DNA of 44,824 bases, from the NCBI RefSeq assembly GCF_000293785.1, contig NZ_AKZI01000094.1, positions 1 through 44,824 on the forward strand, in the 5' to 3' direction. Source of the stretch: Rhodovulum sp. PH10. Its GTDB lineage: Bacteria > Pseudomonadota > Alphaproteobacteria > Rhizobiales > Xanthobacteraceae. Numbering within the stretch: the first letter of the stretch is position 1; each line of letters starts with the position of its first letter. Below the pieces are notes generated by a model that searched no databases, was not told the DNA's origin, and saw only the letters and a list, made by a program, of their open reading frames with translations. The translations under genes and the position numbers were made by a program. This document shows, one piece after another, positions 8,443-16,337 of this stretch.

Positions 8443-9102
8443 TCAATCATAGACGTGGATCCGGCCCTCGTGCAGCACCAGGCGGCGGGCGTCGTACTGG
8501 TCCATCAGGCCGATGTCGTGGGTGGCGATCACCACCGAGGTGCCCGACTTGTTCAGCTCGATGAACAGACGCAGCAAGCGTTTGGCGAGATTGGGGTCGA
8601 CATTGCCGGTCGGCTCGTCGGCCAGCAGCAGCTGCGGCCGGGCGATCACCGCGCGGGCGATCGCCGCGCGCTGCTTCTCGCCGCCCGAGAGCACCGGCGG
8701 CAGCGACGACATCCGCTCGCCGAGCCCGACCCAGTGCAGCAGCTCGCGCACCTCCTGGCGGTAGCTCCCCTCCTCCCGCCCGAGCACGCGCAGCGGCAGC
8801 GCGACGTTCTCGTAGGTGGTCATGTGGTCGAGCAGGCGAAAGTCCTGGAAGACGATGCCGATCCGCCGCCGCAGCACGGCGAGCGAATCCTTGTCGAGAG
8901 TGGCGACGTCGTGGTCGAAGATGGTGATCAGCCCGCGGGTCGGCTTGAGCGCGAGAAAAAGCAGCCGCAGGAGCGAGGTCTTGCCGGCGCCCGACGGCCC
9001 GGTGAGGAACTGGAAGGAATGCGGCTCGATCCGGAACGTGAGGTCGCGCAGCACCTCCGGTCCGAGCCCGTATCGCAATCCCACCTTCTCGAACCGAACC
9101 AC
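8443..9102 (-). CDS. ftsE: Cell division ATP-binding protein FtsE
   Basis: The 219-residue protein starting at GTG 9100-9102 matches the normal FtsE length. The open frame extends upstream to 9258, but that extra sequence is low-complexity Gly/Arg and unlike FtsE. Motifs: Walker A TGPSGAGKTSL near residue 35, Q-loop VFQDFRLL, ABC signature LSGGEKQRAAIARA, Walker B LLLADEPTG and H-loop IATHD. It binds FtsX at the inner membrane and recruits to the divisome. The gene heads a leftward operon with ftsX, a DUF218 gene and plsC. Confidence 0.93.
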   Translation of the reverse strand: MVRFEKVGLRYGLGPEVLRDLTFRIEPHSFQFLTGPSGAGKTSLLRLLFLALKPTRGLITIFDHDVATLDKDSLAVLRRRIGIVFQDFRLLDHMTTYENVALPLRVLGREEGSYRQEVRELLHWVGLGERMSSLPPVLSGGEKQRAAIARAVIARPQLLLADEPTGNVDPNLAKRLLRLFIELNKSGTSVVIATHDIGLMDQYDARRLVLHEGRIHVYD

Positions 9103-9366
9103 GCCGCTCTCCGCCTGCGCCTTTTCGAACTGGCCTCCGCCGGTGCCCGTTCGGCCGCCCGACCCGCCGCCCAGTGGGCTCGCCGGCCGGCCGCCGCACC
9201 CGCGATCGCGGGCGATTCGGCCTTTTTTACAGGAACCAGGGCGCGCCGGCACGCCCACGGCCGAAGCACCCCACCACTGCGGTACTCACGGTGGTCCGCG
9301 CGTGGTTTCCGGATCATTAACGAAGCCCGAGGCATAATGGGCCGAACGGATCCCTTGTTCGCCGCC

Positions 9367-10338
9367 ATGAAGATCGTATGTCCGCAATGTGACTCCTGGT
9401 ACGAAGTGACCGCCGCGTCGCTGGGACGCGGGCGGACGGTGCGCTGTGCCAATTGCAAGACGGTGTGGACCGCGACGCCCGAATCGGCGGTGACCGCCGA
9501 CGCGAGCGCCCCGGCCGCCGCGATGGCCGCCGCCGCACCCGGGGAGGCACGCGCCGAGGCGGCGCCGCGCCCGGTCCCGGCGGCTGCGGCGAGCCGGCTG
9601 GTGGAGGACGACGACGTTCCGTCCTGGGACGAGGCGCTGGCCGCCTCGCCCGCCTCCTCCCCCGGCAAGGCCGCGACCGACGTCGCCGATGCCCCCTCGA
9701 CCGTGCCGGCCGCCGGCAGTGGCGGAAGCCGTGAGAGCGACCCCGACGACGACGAAGACGCGGACGAGAGCGAGAAGGACGACGGCGAGACAGAAACCGC
9801 CGATAACGGCGACGACGCCCCGCCCGACTGGGAGGCCGCCTTCGAGGCCGCCGAGGCGCGCCGACTCGCCCGCCAGAAGGCGGTCGCCAGGCCGCCGCGC
9901 AAGCGCGGCTTCCGGCCCGGCTGGGGAACCGCGGCGCTCGCGCTGTCGGTGGTGGTCGCGGCGATCCTCGCCTTCCGGGTCGAGCTGGTGCGGGCGATGC
10001 CGCAGACCGCCTCGCTGTTCGCCACCCTCGGCATGCCCGTCAACCTGCGCGGGATCGCCTTCGAAGACGTCAAGGTGCAGAAGGACTTGACCGAAGGGGT
10101 GCCGGTGTTGATCGTGTCCGGCACCATCGTCAACACCAGCAAGGTTCGGATCGAGATACCACGGCTTCGCTTCGCCTTCCGCAATGCCGCCGGCGCCGAG
10201 GTCTACGACTGGACGGCGCTGCCGCAGAAATCGTGGCTGGTGCCGGGGGAGGCCCAGCGATTCGTTTCCCGGCTCGCCTCGCCACCGGTCGGCGGGCACG
10301 ACATCACGGTACGCTTCTTCACGCGCCAGGACCGCTGA
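9367..10338 (+). CDS. MJ0042-type zinc-ribbon protein with one membrane helix
   Basis: A 323-residue protein. The start at ATG 9367 gives MKIVCPQCDSWYEV, the canonical beginning of MJ0042 zinc ribbons; an in-frame ATG at 9337 is less likely. Two CxxC pairs (CPQC and CANC, residues 5-8 and about 26-29) bind zinc. A long linker follows, including a strongly acidic stretch (DPDDDEDADESEKDDGETE, about residues 125-145). A membrane helix lies near residue 205 and a C-terminal domain of DUF3426 type follows (GIAFEDVKV, VSGTIVNTS, PGEAQRFVSRL). Function is unknown; many alphaproteobacteria carry this gene divergent from ftsE, as here. Confidence 0.85.
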   Translation: MKIVCPQCDSWYEVTAASLGRGRTVRCANCKTVWTATPESAVTADASAPAAAMAAAAPGEARAEAAPRPVPAAAASRLVEDDDVPSWDEALAASPASSPGKAATDVADAPSTVPAAGSGGSRESDPDDDEDADESEKDDGETETADNGDDAPPDWEAAFEAAEARRLARQKAVARPPRKRGFRPGWGTAALALSVVVAAILAFRVELVRAMPQTASLFATLGMPVNLRGIAFEDVKVQKDLTEGVPVLIVSGTIVNTSKVRIEIPRLRFAFRNAAGAEVYDWTALPQKSWLVPGEAQRFVSRLASPPVGGHDITVRFFTRQDR

Positions 10339-10372
10339 GATCCGGCCGGCGCCAAACGGGGACGACGGTTCG

Positions 10373-10750
10373 GTGGCCCGCATTCTGATCGCCGAGGACG
10401 AGGACACGCTGCGCAACCTGGTGGTGCGTGCGCTCACCCAGGACGGGCACGACGTGGTGGAGGCCGCCGACGGCGCCGCCGCGCTCGACATCCTCGGCCG
10501 CCAGCGGGGGCAGTTCGACCTCCTGCTGACCGACATCCGCATGCCGCTGATGGACGGCATCGCGCTGGCGCTCTCCGCCGCGCGCGACTATCCCGACCTC
10601 GTGATCCTGCTGATGACCGCCTATGCCGACCAGCGCGAGCGCGCCCACGGGCTCGAGTCGCTGATCCACGACGTCATCACCAAGCCGTTCACGCTGGCCG
10701 AGATCAAGGTCGCGGTGCAGGAAGCGCTCGATTCCCGCAACAAGGCGTGA
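10373..10750 (+). CDS. Receiver-only response regulator (CpdR-like)
   Basis: A 125-residue single receiver domain starting at GTG 10373. Acidic pocket residues lie in LIAEDED (residues 5-11), the phospho-acceptor Asp in LLLTDIRMPLMDG near residue 53, the conserved Thr in LLMTAY, and the Lys in ITKPF near residue 105. No output domain follows: the chain ends shortly after the last helix. In Caulobacter the single-domain CpdR controls ClpXP proteolysis through phosphorylation. This protein is of similar size and type, but the identity cannot be proven from sequence alone. The gene starts 35 nt after the MJ0042 gene and is probably co-transcribed. Confidence 0.85.
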   Translation: MARILIAEDEDTLRNLVVRALTQDGHDVVEAADGAAALDILGRQRGQFDLLLTDIRMPLMDGIALALSAARDYPDLVILLMTAYADQRERAHGLESLIHDVITKPFTLAEIKVAVQEALDSRNKA

Positions 10751-10879
10751 CGCCTCGCCGGGGCCGGGGCCGGATTCCGTCGTCGCCCCCTCGCTTCCTC
10801 CACGACCCCGTTCTCCGTCCGAAACCGGAAAGACCGGCGCACCCCGGATGTCGACTCGTCGTGTGCCCGCGTTATAGAG

Positions 10880-10899
10880 GCGACGCGACGCGACGCGAC
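10880..10899. repeat. Four-copy GCGAC pentanucleotide tandem repeat
   Basis: GCGAC is repeated four times in a row in the leader of the NUDIX gene, 33 nt before its start. A -10-like GTTATAG lies just upstream at 10871-10877, so the repeat would be near the transcript 5' end. Confidence 0.7.
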
Positions 10900-10932
10900 A
10901 CCACACCGGCCGGACGAGAGACGGGAGCCCCG

Positions 10933-11484
10933 ATGGCACGCAAGCAGGTATTCGCGGCCGGCGGCATCGTCGTGTGGCCGGGCGACACGCCGCTGATCGC
11001 GATCGTCCAGCGCCGCAAGGACGGCAACTGGGTGCTGCCCAAGGGCAAGCTCGAGCCGAACGAGGACCCGATCGACGGCGCCCGGCGCGAGGTGATCGAG
11101 GAGACCGGCCACGACGTCACCGTGCACGAGTTTCTCGGCGTGGTGTCCTATCCGGTGCGCGGCGGGATCAAGCTCGCGCAGTTCTGGCGCATGCAGGCGC
11201 TCGACGGCCCGGCCCGCACGCCGATGCCCGACATCCGCGCGATGGACTGGCTGCCGCTGATCGATGCGGTGGAGCGGCTCGCCGTGCCGCACGAGCAGCT
11301 GTTTCTCGGTGGGCTGGCGCCGCATCTGGTCGGCCGGGCGTTCTTGCCGCACGGCAAGCGATCGCGAAAAGCCGGCGGCCGCAGCGCGCGCGTGGCGCCG
11401 CCGCCGCTGGTCGCCCCCGCCGCCGAGCCGCCGCCGGGCCTCCTGCGGCGGATCACCGAGCGCTGGCACGCGCGAGGGACGTGA
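10933..11484 (+). CDS. NUDIX hydrolase
   Basis: A 183-residue protein. The Nudix box GKLEPNEDPIDGARREVIEETGHD spans about residues 38-61, shown here as GKLEPNE and REVIEETG, giving the metal-binding REVIEE core. The N-terminus (AAGGIVVWPGDTPLIAIVQ, WVLPKG) is like the diadenosine-polyphosphate/nucleotide-sugar pyrophosphohydrolases. After residue ~140 the tail is basic and proline-rich (RKAGGRSARVAPPP), an extension beyond the normal fold. Substrate is not predictable; a house-cleaning role is the family default. Confidence 0.88.
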   Translation: MARKQVFAAGGIVVWPGDTPLIAIVQRRKDGNWVLPKGKLEPNEDPIDGARREVIEETGHDVTVHEFLGVVSYPVRGGIKLAQFWRMQALDGPARTPMPDIRAMDWLPLIDAVERLAVPHEQLFLGGLAPHLVGRAFLPHGKRSRKAGGRSARVAPPPLVAPAAEPPPGLLRRITERWHARGT

Positions 11485-11548
11485 TCCACCGCTCGTGAGA
11501 CGGGATGCGCGATGCCGGCCGCCCTACCGAAAGGACCGCCGAGCCGGC

Positions 11549-12724
11549 TCAGAACAGCGCGCCGACGGCGGAGGTCGGGCCGGACCCGTCGAGCATCTTC
11601 TGGATCGAGGCGATCAGCCGGTAATTCTCCAGCACCGTGTCGACGAAGTCGTCGCCGATGCCGAGCACCGAGCGCTCCTCCGGGCTCATCTCCGCATAGC
11701 GGTCGAGCAGCGCCGCGCTGCGGCCATAGGCGTCGGTGCCGCTGCCGGTGAGCGCGGAGAGCATCGCGCTGCGGCCGCGGCCGTTCAGCTCGGTGCGGGC
11801 GGCGCGCACCTCCTCGGCGGAGAAGAGGCCGTCCTGGTTCTGGGCGACGGCGGCGAGCTCGCGATTGTCGAACGCGCCGAGATCGACCATCCGGCCGGTC
11901 TTGCGGCCCGCGTCGAACACCAGCTCCTGGCCGGCGTCGCGTGCCGCGTTGGTCTGCGCGTCGAACCGCTTGCGCGCGTTCTCCGCGACCTTCGAGATGT
12001 CGGTATCGGCGTCGGTCGATCCGGTGTCGGCGGTGGTGGTGTGGTCGAGCAGCGCGCGCACCGGGTCGGCGGCGTCGCCGGTCGTCGGCGCCTTGCCGAA
12101 ATTCGCCTTGGCGACGGCGAGCCCGGCGGCCACCGCCTTCGACTGCGCGACCCAGGTCGCGGTCGAGCGCTCCTCCGGCCCGGCCGCGTTCAGATAGTCC
12201 GCCGCCGCCTGATAGAGGCTCGCATAGTCGCCGCTGTGGCGGGCGAGCACCACGCGCGACTGCATCGCCGCGTCGAACCGCTGCTGCAGCACCGTCTCGG
12301 CCGCCTTCTGCTCGTCGGCGGTGAACAGATCGTCGGTGTTCGCCGCGACCGTGGCGAGCGCCGCCCGCTCCTGCGAGGAGAAGTCGACCGCCGGCTGGCC
12401 GTCGACCAGCGCCGAGGAGATGCCGAGCGTCTCGTACCGGCCGTCGAGCCACACCCGCATCGCGGCGGCCCGGTCGCTGGCGGAGACGGTGGAGGTGTCG
12501 GCCTTGGTCGACATCGCCGCGAGATAGGCCCGCGCCTCCGCCGACAGGGTCAGCGAGGTGGCGGCATCGCCGCCGGCCTGGCTCGACCCCGCCCCGCTCG
12601 ACCCTTGGGCCGAAGCGGACGTGGTCGCACTCTGGGCAGAGGTCTTGGAACCGGCGGAACTCTGGGTGTAGGCGCCGGACCCGAAGCCCGAATACGCCGT
12701 GCTCGACCCGATCGCAGTCGACAT
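11549..12724 (-). CDS. Uncharacterised 391-aa protein with internally duplicated region
   Basis: I do not recognise a named family. Residues 1-55 are Ser/Thr/Gly/Ala-rich low complexity without a signal peptide. Residues ~115-187 and ~285-352 are diverged copies of one unit: each begins with a helix (SSQERAALATVAANTDDLF versus NRELAAVAQNQDGLF), shares the core N-x-D-[DG]-L-F-[ST]-A-[DE]-E (129-138 and 296-305), and ends in a tyrosine-containing helix followed by PEERS (183-187 and 348-352). There is no cysteine. The cores look a little like shortened EF-hand loops, but ligand spacing is wrong for a standard site. A CtrA box lies 54-69 bp upstream of the start. Confidence 0.75.
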   Translation of the reverse strand: MSTAIGSSTAYSGFGSGAYTQSSAGSKTSAQSATTSASAQGSSGAGSSQAGGDAATSLTLSAEARAYLAAMSTKADTSTVSASDRAAAMRVWLDGRYETLGISSALVDGQPAVDFSSQERAALATVAANTDDLFTADEQKAAETVLQQRFDAAMQSRVVLARHSGDYASLYQAAADYLNAAGPEERSTATWVAQSKAVAAGLAVAKANFGKAPTTGDAADPVRALLDHTTTADTGSTDADTDISKVAENARKRFDAQTNAARDAGQELVFDAGRKTGRMVDLGAFDNRELAAVAQNQDGLFSAEEVRAARTELNGRGRSAMLSALTGSGTDAYGRSAALLDRYAEMSPEERSVLGIGDDFVDTVLENYRLIASIQKMLDGSGPTSAVGALF

Positions 12725-12777
12725 CGCGAACCTCGAAAGAAGAGGTTAAGGATGTCGTAATTTTTAGGAGGGCATGG

Positions 12778-12793
12778 TTAACCGAACGTTAAC
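12778..12793 (-). promoter_or_regulatory. CtrA box upstream of the 391-aa protein gene
   Basis: TTAA (12778-12781), seven bases, then TTAAC (12789-12793): an exact match to the full alphaproteobacterial CtrA consensus TTAA-N7-TTAAC. It lies 54-69 bp upstream of the leftward gene starting at 12724. A further TTAA half-site is at 12746-12749. The consensus is established knowledge; use of the site here is inferred. Confidence 0.6.
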
Positions 12794-12870
12794 GGGAATT
12801 CCGAGCCCCCGCCCTCACTCGCGGCGAGCGCGCAAAACCGCACCACCACACCGCCACGCACCACCCGATG

Positions 12871-13830
12871 CTACTCCCCGTCCGCCATATAGGGTCGCGG
12901 CAGCGGCGGCAAGCGCTTCTGCGGACGGCCGAAATCGGGCGTGTCGGAATCTTGGCCGATCTGCACGATGCCGCGGCGGATCGCCCGGGTGCGGGTGAAC
13001 AGCTCGAACAGCGTGTCGCCGTCGCCACGGCGAATCGCCCGCGTCATCTTGGCGAGATCCTCGCCGAAGGTGCCGAGCATCTCGAGAACCGCGTCGCGGT
13101 TGCCGAGAAAGATGTCGCGCCACATGGTCGGGTCGGACGCGGCGATGCGGGTGAAGTCGCGAAACCCGCCGGCGGAGAATTTCAGCACCTCGGAGCGCGT
13201 CACCTGGGCGAGGTCGGCGGCGGTGCCGACGATCGTGTAGGCGATCAGGTGCGGCAGATGGCTGGTCACCGCCAGCACCAGATCGTGGTGCTCGGGCGAC
13301 ATGGTCTCGACGTTCGCGCCGATCGCGCTCCAGAAGGCGGCGAGCCGGTCGACCGCGCCGGGATCGGTGCCCTCGGGCGGCGTCAGAATCGTCCAGCGGT
13401 CGATGAACAGCTCGGAGAAGCCGGCGTCGGGACCGGAATTCTCGGTGCCGGCGACCGGGTGGCCGGGCACGAAATGCACGGTGTCCGGCAGATGCGGGGC
13501 GACGTCGCGCACCACCGCCTCCTTGACCGAGCCGACATCGGTGACGATCGCGCCGGGCGCGAGCCGCGGGGCGATCTCGGCCGCCACCTCGCCGCAACGC
13601 CCGACCGGGATGCACAGGATCACCAGATCGGCGCCGTCGACCGCGGCGGCGTTGGTGTCGACCACCTGATCGGCGAGCCCCAGCTCGGCGATCCGGGCGC
13701 GCGTCGCGCCCGAGCGTGCGGTCGCGACGATGCTGCGCACGATCCCCTGCTCGCGCGCGGCCCGCGCGATCGAGGAGCCGATCAGGCCGACGCCGATCAG
13801 CGCCATGCGGTTGAACAGAGGCTTCATCAT
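12871..13830 (-). CDS. tyrA: Prephenate/arogenate dehydrogenase
   Basis: A 319-residue protein starting at the ATG pair 13825-13830; the open frame extends 23 codons upstream into repeat sequence and is not used. The Rossmann motif ALIGVGLIGSSIARAAREQG covers residues 10-29. TDVGSVKEAVV, HFVPGHPVAGTENSGP and a catalytic-region His in SHLPHLIAY follow, all typical TyrA/TyrC features. The enzyme oxidatively decarboxylates prephenate (or arogenate) with NAD(P) on the way to tyrosine. It is the last gene of the leftward chorismate mutase-hisC-tyrA set, but a REP-rich 267-bp gap separates it from hisC. Confidence 0.92.
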   Translation of the reverse strand: MMKPLFNRMALIGVGLIGSSIARAAREQGIVRSIVATARSGATRARIAELGLADQVVDTNAAAVDGADLVILCIPVGRCGEVAAEIAPRLAPGAIVTDVGSVKEAVVRDVAPHLPDTVHFVPGHPVAGTENSGPDAGFSELFIDRWTILTPPEGTDPGAVDRLAAFWSAIGANVETMSPEHHDLVLAVTSHLPHLIAYTIVGTAADLAQVTRSEVLKFSAGGFRDFTRIAASDPTMWRDIFLGNRDAVLEMLGTFGEDLAKMTRAIRRGDGDTLFELFTRTRAIRRGIVQIGQDSDTPDFGRPQKRLPPLPRPYMADGE

Positions 13831-13919
13831 CGTCGTTCCGGCCCTTTTTCTGTCCGGCCTCCCTCGAAGGCACCGTCGGCGGCGCAGCGCCGCTCGCACC
13901 GCATTCGTCGCGGCCTACC

Positions 13920-14051
13920 CTCCGCTCGTCCCCGCGAAAGCGGGGACCGAGATCGTCGTGAAGAGCCTGGATTCCCGCTTGCGCGGGAACGAGCGGAGAT
14001 TGCGGGTGCGCCCGCTGCCCCCCACCCTCTCCCCGCTTCGCGGGGCGAGGG
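13920..14051. repeat. REP-like palindromes between hisC and tyrA
   Basis: CTCCGCTCGT (13920-13929) pairs with ACGAGCGGAG (13989-13998) as outer arms. Inside are two hairpins: GTCCCCGC-GAAA-GCGGGGAC (13928-13947) and TTCCCGC-TTGC-GCGGGAA (13972-13989). A third hairpin with CCCCGC-TTC-GCGGGG and outer CCCTC/GAGGG follows at 14025-14051. The first element is repeated almost exactly at 33407-33433. Confidence 0.75.
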
Positions 14052-14097
14052 AGTCCGGGCGCCGAGCCGATGGCCCTGCCCGGACTGCGGCAGCGCG

Positions 14098-15201
14098 CTA
14101 CGCCGCCTTCTCCATGAACGCGGCGAGCGAGGACACCACCAGCCGGTTCGCCTCCTCGGTGCCGACGCTCATGCGCAGCGCGTTCGGCAGGCCGTAGCTC
14201 GCGACCGCCCGCAGCACCAGCCCGCGCGCCGAGAGGAAGGCGTCGGCCGCCTGGGCGGTGTGACCGTCGGTGCCAGGGAAATGGATCAGGAAGAAGTTGC
14301 CGACGCTCGGCGTCACCTCGAGCCCGAGCTTGCCGATCTCGGCGGCGAGCCACGGCATCCAGCGGTCGTTGTGGGCGCGCGAGCGGGCGATGTGGTCGGC
14401 ATCGGTGATCGCGGCGATGCCCGCGTCGATCGCCGGGGCGTTGACGTTGAACGGCCCGCGGATGCGGTTGACCACGTCGACGATGTGGGCCGGCCCGACC
14501 ATCCAGCCGAGCCGCAGGGCGGCGAGCGCGTGGATCTTGGAAAACGTCCGGCACATCACGACGTTCTCGCTCTCGGCGACCAGCTCGAAGCCGGCCGCGT
14601 AGTCGTTGCGCGAGACGTAGTCGGCATAGGCGGCGTCGAGCACCAGGAGCACGTTGCCGGGCAGCCCGCGATGCAGCCGCTTGACCGCCTCGTAGGGCAG
14701 ATAGGTGCCGGTCGGGTTGTTCGGGTTGGCGAGGAAGACCACCTTGGTGCGCGGCGTGACGCAGCCGAGAATGGCGTCGACGTCGGTGGTGAGGTCGGTC
14801 TCGGGCGCCATCACCGCCTTGGCGCCGGTCGCCATGGTGGCGATCGGGTACACCAGAAAGCCGTATTGCGAATAGATCGCCTCGTCGCCGTCGGCCAGAT
14901 AGGCCTGCGCGAGCAGGTGGAGGATGTCGTCGGAGCCGGCCCCGCAGACGATACGGTCGGGGTCGAGCCCGTAGACGCCGGCGATCGCCTCGCGCAGCCG
15001 GGTGGCGGCACCGTCGGGATAATCCTCGAGATGCTTGCCGACCGAGTTGTAGGCCTCGATCGCCTTCGCGCTCGGCCCGAGCGGCGACTCGTTCGACGAC
15101 AGCTTGAACACCTTGGCGACGCCCGGCGCGCCGCTCTTGCCGGGCACATAGGGCGAAATGGAGAGCACGCCGGGACGCGGCTGCGGACGGGAACCTGTCA
15201 T
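14098..15201 (-). CDS. hisC: Histidinol-phosphate/aromatic aminotransferase
   Basis: A 367-residue PLP-dependent fold-type I aminotransferase, from ATG 15199-15201 (an upstream in-frame TTG at 15208-15210 is possible). Motifs: [10 protein letters not shown] near residue 30, [31 protein letters not shown] and the PLP lysine segment [17 protein letters not shown]. HisC makes histidinol phosphate from imidazoleacetol phosphate; many alphaproteobacterial members also transaminate phenylpyruvate or prephenate. Lying between a chorismate mutase gene and tyrA, an aromatic aminotransferase role seems at least as likely as a histidine role (inference). Confidence 0.9.
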   Translation of the reverse strand: MTGSRPQPRPGVLSISPYVPGKSGAPGVAKVFKLSSNESPLGPSAKAIEAYNSVGKHLEDYPDGAATRLREAIAGVYGLDPDRIVCGAGSDDILHLLAQAYLADGDEAIYSQYGFLVYPIATMATGAKAVMAPETDLTTDVDAILGCVTPRTKVVFLANPNNPTGTYLPYEAVKRLHRGLPGNVLLVLDAAYADYVSRNDYAAGFELVAESENVVMCRTFSKIHALAALRLGWMVGPAHIVDVVNRIRGPFNVNAPAIDAGIAAITDADHIARSRAHNDRWMPWLAAEIGKLGLEVTPSVGNFFLIHFPGTDGHTAQAADAFLSARGLVLRAVASYGLPNALRMSVGTEEANRLVVSSLAAFMEKAA

Positions 15202-15264
15202 TGTTTTCAATCTCGGACGCGTGGAGACGCCGTCCCGTGCCGGAACCGGCGCGGGCGGCCGAGG

Positions 15265-16116
15265 TCAGTGCCCGGTCGGAACCAGAGCGCCTTCGGCCGA
15301 CACGGTATAGCGGGTCGCGTGGCCGCCGACGAGTGCCTGTGAGCGAACCGAGACCCCCGCCGACGTCAGGGCCGCCAGCACCGCCTCGATCGTGCGGCCG
15401 TTCGGAACGGAAACCAGCAGCGCCGCCCCGTCGAACGCGCCGTCCGGCACCGCCACCACCTCCGCGAGCATGCCGGCCGCGCGCGCCGCCTCGAGGCTCC
15501 AGCCCGACACCCGCACGCTGTGGACCATGACCTCGCGGACAATGGCGTCCGGGTGCGGACGGGCGAGCGCGAACACCGGCAGCCCGGCCGGATGGTCGGC
15601 CCGCTCGACGAACGGCAGCCGCGCGATGATCTTCGGCGCATCCGGCGCTTCCAGCGCCGACCACCAGGCGCCGCCGGCGATGGTCGCGGCAGGCACCAGC
15701 CCGAGATCGCTCGGCGCCGGATCGAGCGCCGCCAACACCCCCCCCGCGCCGAGATGACCGAGGAACGGCACGGTGAAGCCGAAATGGAACCGGGCGCTGT
15801 CGCGCATCGCCGCCTCACCGGTGGAGAGGTCGGCATGCACCCGGTAGGGTGCCTGGACATAGGTGAAGGTGGCGATGATCACCCGCAGGATGCTCTCCGC
15901 GGTGTCGAGCGGCAGGATGCCGTGATGCCGCTCGACCAGCCGGCGCATCATCTCGGCCTCGCGCGCGGGGCGGAAGGCGGAGCCGGTCTCGGCGGTGCGC
16001 TTCACCTCGATCAGCCGGGCGATGATCTCGCCGCGCTCCATCAGGAGGCCGTGCATCTCGGCATCGATCCGATCGATCTCGGACCGCAGATCGGCGAGAG
16101 AGGGGGTCGCAGCCAT
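15265..16116 (-). CDS. Chorismate mutase with an uncharacterised C-terminal domain
   Basis: A 283-residue protein from ATG 16114-16116. Residues 1-97 are an AroQ-type chorismate mutase: LRSEIDRIDAEM with Arg11, the IEVK lysine at 39, and RPAREAEM with Arg49, Arg52 and Glu53. It converts chorismate to prephenate. Residues ~100-283 form a second domain (DSARFHFGFTVPFLGHLGA, SDLGLVPA, PKIIARLPFVERADHPAGLP). It ends in a region that looks ACT-like, with SGWSLEAARAAGMLAEVVAVP and an alternating hydrophobic pattern. I do not recognise it as a prephenate dehydratase. It heads the operon with hisC and tyrA. Confidence 0.82.
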   Translation of the reverse strand: MAATPSLADLRSEIDRIDAEMHGLLMERGEIIARLIEVKRTAETGSAFRPAREAEMMRRLVERHHGILPLDTAESILRVIIATFTYVQAPYRVHADLSTGEAAMRDSARFHFGFTVPFLGHLGAGGVLAALDPAPSDLGLVPAATIAGGAWWSALEAPDAPKIIARLPFVERADHPAGLPVFALARPHPDAIVREVMVHSVRVSGWSLEAARAAGMLAEVVAVPDGAFDGAALLVSVPNGRTIEAVLAALTSAGVSVRSQALVGGHATRYTVSAEGALVPTGH

Positions 16117-16168
16117 GTCGCAAACTCCGTCGAACCGCCCGGGGTGGCGGCCATCCCACGGAACCGCT

Positions 16169-16196
16169 TGATAATTTGTCGCTGGTCCGGAGGCAA
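16169..16196 (-). promoter_or_regulatory. Candidate promoter for the chorismate mutase operon
   Basis: On the minus strand TTGCCT (16191-16196) and TTATCA (16169-16174) are separated by 16 bp, about 53 bp upstream of the chorismate mutase start. It is a pattern match only. Confidence 0.35.
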
Positions 16197-16204
16197 AGAA
16201 AAGA

Positions 16205-16232
16205 TTGACTGCGGCCGGCCCGGACCTATGTA
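16205..16232 (+). promoter_or_regulatory. Candidate promoter for metX-metW
   Basis: TTGACT (16205-16210) and TATGTA (16227-16232) with a 16-bp spacer, close to the sigma-70 consensus. The predicted transcript has a leader of about 100 nt before metX. I could not fit the SAM-II riboswitch consensus to that leader. Confidence 0.5.
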
Positions 16233-16337
16233 ACCTCCGCTCCCCCGGCCGTTCGACCGGACGTGCAGACCTGCCCCTCACTTCGGGTATACTCGGAAGG
16301 CACGATCCCCGCCCCCGAGTTCGCCCCGGACGCTTCG

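Noticed and set aside
9306-9321. CtrA box upstream of the MJ0042 gene
   Set aside because: TTTC-N7-TTAAC keeps only one proper half-site.
11549-12724. EF-hand calcium sites in the 391-aa protein
   Set aside because: The N-x-D-x-L-F-[ST]-A-x-E cores lack the third acidic ligand and the 12-residue spacing.
16233-16337. SAM-II riboswitch in the metX leader
   Set aside because: SAM-II elements often precede metX in this order, but the leader lacks the conserved CACGTTAAA-type core and the pseudoknot pairing could not be drawn.
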